Source: JBBSUX01 sp038234045
Lineage (GTDB): Bacteria > Pseudomonadota > Gammaproteobacteria > Burkholderiales > Burkholderiaceae_C
Assembly (NCBI GenBank): GCA_038234045.1
Contig: JBBSUX010000052.1
Span: 1 to 15,854 of the forward strand
Reading direction: 5' to 3'
DNA: 15,854 nucleotides
Position numbers and translations under genes: made by a program
The notes under the pieces: generated by a model
Told to the model about the DNA's origin: nothing
The model's database searches: none
Seen by the model: only the letters and a program-made list of their open reading frames with translations
In this document: positions 14,370 to 15,854 of the stretch, piece after piece
Position numbering within the stretch: position 1 is the stretch's first letter
Layout of the letters: each line of letters opens with the position of its first letter

Positions 14370-14885
14370 ATGAATGCATTGAAACAGTCCGGACAGAACA
14401 CCTCTGCCGGCGCCCGCGAATACCTCACCTTCCGCCTGGATCAGGAGGAATACGGCATCGACATCCTCAAGGTGCAGGAGATCCGTGGGTACGAACCTCC
14501 CACTCGCATCGCCAATGCGCCGGCCTTTATCAAGGGGGTGGTGAACCTGCGCGGCACGATCGTGCCGATCGTGGACATGCGGCTCAAATTCAATTGCGCG
14601 CAGGCGGTCTATGACAGCTTTACCGTGGTGATTATTCTCAATCTGCAAAAGCGCATCGTGGGCATCGTGGTGGATTCGGTGAGCGACGTGATGGAGCTCA
14701 AGCCCGACGAGGTCAAGGCGGCGCCCGAGATCGAAAGCGTGGTCGACAACGGCTGCATCCTGGGGCTTGGCTCTGTTGCCGGCCGCATGCTGATCCTGCT
14801 GGATATCGAGAAGCTGATGTCGATCTCCGACATGGGCCTGGTTTCGGCTGAACCGGCTGCTGCGGAACTCGCGGCAGCTGCGTGA
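14370..14885 (+). CDS. cheW: Chemotaxis coupling protein CheW
   Basis: CheW links CheA to the chemoreceptors in the polar array. The 171-residue product is a single CheW domain: EYLTFRLDQEEYGIDILKVQ at the start, then VQEIRGYEPPTRIANAPAFI, the conserved GVVNLRGTIVPIVDMRLKF, and a second half with IVGIVVDSVSDVMELKPDEV and MLILLDIEKLM. A short Ala-rich tail follows (about residues 158-171). The start is clear: GAAGGAG lies 8 bases upstream of the ATG. It follows cheA after 86 bases and precedes cheR by 34 bases, in the usual betaproteobacterial order. Confidence 0.97.
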   Translation: MNALKQSGQNTSAGAREYLTFRLDQEEYGIDILKVQEIRGYEPPTRIANAPAFIKGVVNLRGTIVPIVDMRLKFNCAQAVYDSFTVVIILNLQKRIVGIVVDSVSDVMELKPDEVKAAPEIESVVDNGCILGLGSVAGRMLILLDIEKLMSISDMGLVSAEPAAAELAAAA

Positions 14886-14919
14886 CAAGCGTCCGCTGGC
14901 TGGCACCACAGGACCGTTG

Positions 14920-15810
14920 ATGCAGGCTACGCTTTCCCGCGCGCCGCGCGGCGCTGTTTCGGTACAGCGAGCATCCACCGAAGTGGGGCAGGCGCCGAAC
15001 GCACAGGAATTCGGCTGGACCGACGCGGATTTCCACCGCGTGCGCTCGCTCATTTACCAGCATGCCGGCATCCACCTGCACGAAGGCAAACATGCCATGG
15101 TTTACAGCCGCCTTTCCAGGCGCTTGCGGGAAACCGGCATCCCTACTTTCAGCGAATATCTGGCGCGGCTCGAATCCGCCGGGGACGCCAACGAGTGGCA
15201 GGAGTTCGTCAACGCGCTCACCACTAACCTGACTGCTTTCTTCCGCGAGCAGCATCACTTCGAAATCCTGGCGCAGCATCTCAAGACCCGTACCGGTGGG
15301 GAGCCCTGGCGTGCCTGGTGCGCAGCAGCATCTACCGGCGAAGAGCCTTATTCGATTTTGATGACAGCGGCAGAAACCCTTGGCGCGAACACGCCGCTGC
15401 GCCTGATCGCCAGCGACATCGATTCACGCGTTCTGGCGCAGGCTGAGCGGGCCGTTTACCGCATCGATGCGCTCAAGGGCCTCTCGCCCGAGCGCCAGCA
15501 ACGTTTCTTCCAGCGCGGAACCCAAGCCAATGCCGGGATGGCACGGGTCAAGGCCGATCTGCGCCGGTCGGCCGAATTCAGGCAGGTCAACCTGATCCGT
15601 GATGGTTGGGCGTTCAGCGATCCGTTCGACCTGGTGTTCTGCCGCAATGTGATGATTTATTTCGACGCGCCGACCCAGCGGCAGGTGCTGGCGCGCATCC
15701 ACCGCGTGATGAAGCCGGGCGGCCTGCTGTTTGTCGGCCACGCTGAAAATTTCAGCGAATCACGCGAACTCTTCCGCTTGCGCGGCAAAACGGTCTATGA
15801 GCGCATCTGA
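14920..15810 (+). CDS. cheR: Chemoreceptor glutamate methyltransferase CheR
   Basis: CheR methylates glutamates of chemoreceptors with S-adenosylmethionine, which resets the system during adaptation. The 296-residue product has a variable N-terminus of about 30 residues. The CheR N domain (about 32-95) is followed by the family signature TTNLTAFFRE (101-110) and the methyltransferase domain. SAM-binding residues lie in CAAASTGEEPYS (134-145), ASDID (164-168) and FDLVFCRNVMIYFD (236-249), with GGLLFVGHAENF near the C-terminus. The AAASTGEEPYSI stretch matches E. coli CheR closely. ATG 14920 has AGGA at 14910-14913. A TTG just before it is in frame and not needed. The next genes (cheD and cheB expected) lie beyond the window. 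Confidence 0.97.
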   Translation: MQATLSRAPRGAVSVQRASTEVGQAPNAQEFGWTDADFHRVRSLIYQHAGIHLHEGKHAMVYSRLSRRLRETGIPTFSEYLARLESAGDANEWQEFVNALTTNLTAFFREQHHFEILAQHLKTRTGGEPWRAWCAAASTGEEPYSILMTAAETLGANTPLRLIASDIDSRVLAQAERAVYRIDALKGLSPERQQRFFQRGTQANAGMARVKADLRRSAEFRQVNLIRDGWAFSDPFDLVFCRNVMIYFDAPTQRQVLARIHRVMKPGGLLFVGHAENFSESRELFRLRGKTVYERI

Positions 15811-15825
15811 CCGGACGTTCGGGAC

Positions 15826-15854
15826 GATGGGGCCGATGAGGTCGATGAGGTCGA
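15826..15854 (+). repeat. Short 9-base tandem repeat at the right edge
   Basis: GATGGGGCC, GATGAGGTC, GATGAGGTC and a further GA run to the end of the window, about three 9-base units. The array may continue outside. It starts 16 bases after the cheR stop and precedes the expected cheD. Confidence 0.5.

Overview
The window is a GC-rich, densely packed stretch of flagellar and chemotaxis genes. The order fliH(end)-fliI-fliJ-fliK, fliL-M-N-O-P-Q-R, then cheY-cheA-cheW-cheR, together with protein sequence character and two kinds of dispersed intergenic repeat, suggests a betaproteobacterium of the order Burkholderiales, most likely the family Comamonadaceae (Acidovorax/Rhodoferax-like). That placement rests on gene order and recalled repeat families, not on a search.

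Region 1 (1-3812, plus strand) holds the 3' end of a probable fliH, then the export ATPase fliI, its coiled-coil partner fliJ and the hook-length/specificity-switch protein fliK, joined by 4- to 8-base overlaps. Region 2 (3813-8894, plus strand) is fliLMNOPQR: stator-associated FliL, the C-ring switch proteins FliM and FliN, and the export-gate membrane proteins FliO, FliP, FliQ and FliR. It is interrupted by unusual spacers. Repeat family B occurs in inverted orientation on both sides of the block (3889-3939 and 8922-8972). Repeat family A occurs in the fliL-fliM gap (4734-4865, minus orientation) and twice in tandem in the fliP-fliQ gap (7648-7740 and 7747-7839, plus orientation). The last copy ends two bases before the fliQ start and appears to provide its ribosome binding site.

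Region 3 (9040-10790, minus strand) is a two-gene two-component system: a soluble REC-HisKA_3-HATPase hybrid kinase and a GacA/UvrY-like LuxR-type response regulator, coupled by an ATGA overlap. Region 4 (10893-15810, plus strand) is a chemotaxis operon behind a convincing sigma-28 (FliA) promoter. Its first gene encodes a small protein with a CheZ-like D-x-x-x-Q phosphatase motif, followed by cheY, cheA, cheW and cheR.

Together the window covers flagellar export (FliI/J/H, FliO/P/Q/R), length control (FliK), the switch that CheY-P binds (FliM/N), and the CheA-CheW-CheY-CheR circuit that controls it. The three points most worth a second look are the repeat-filled, fully open intercistronic spacers, the CheZ-like gene at the head of the che operon, and the receiver-headed kinase beside cheA.
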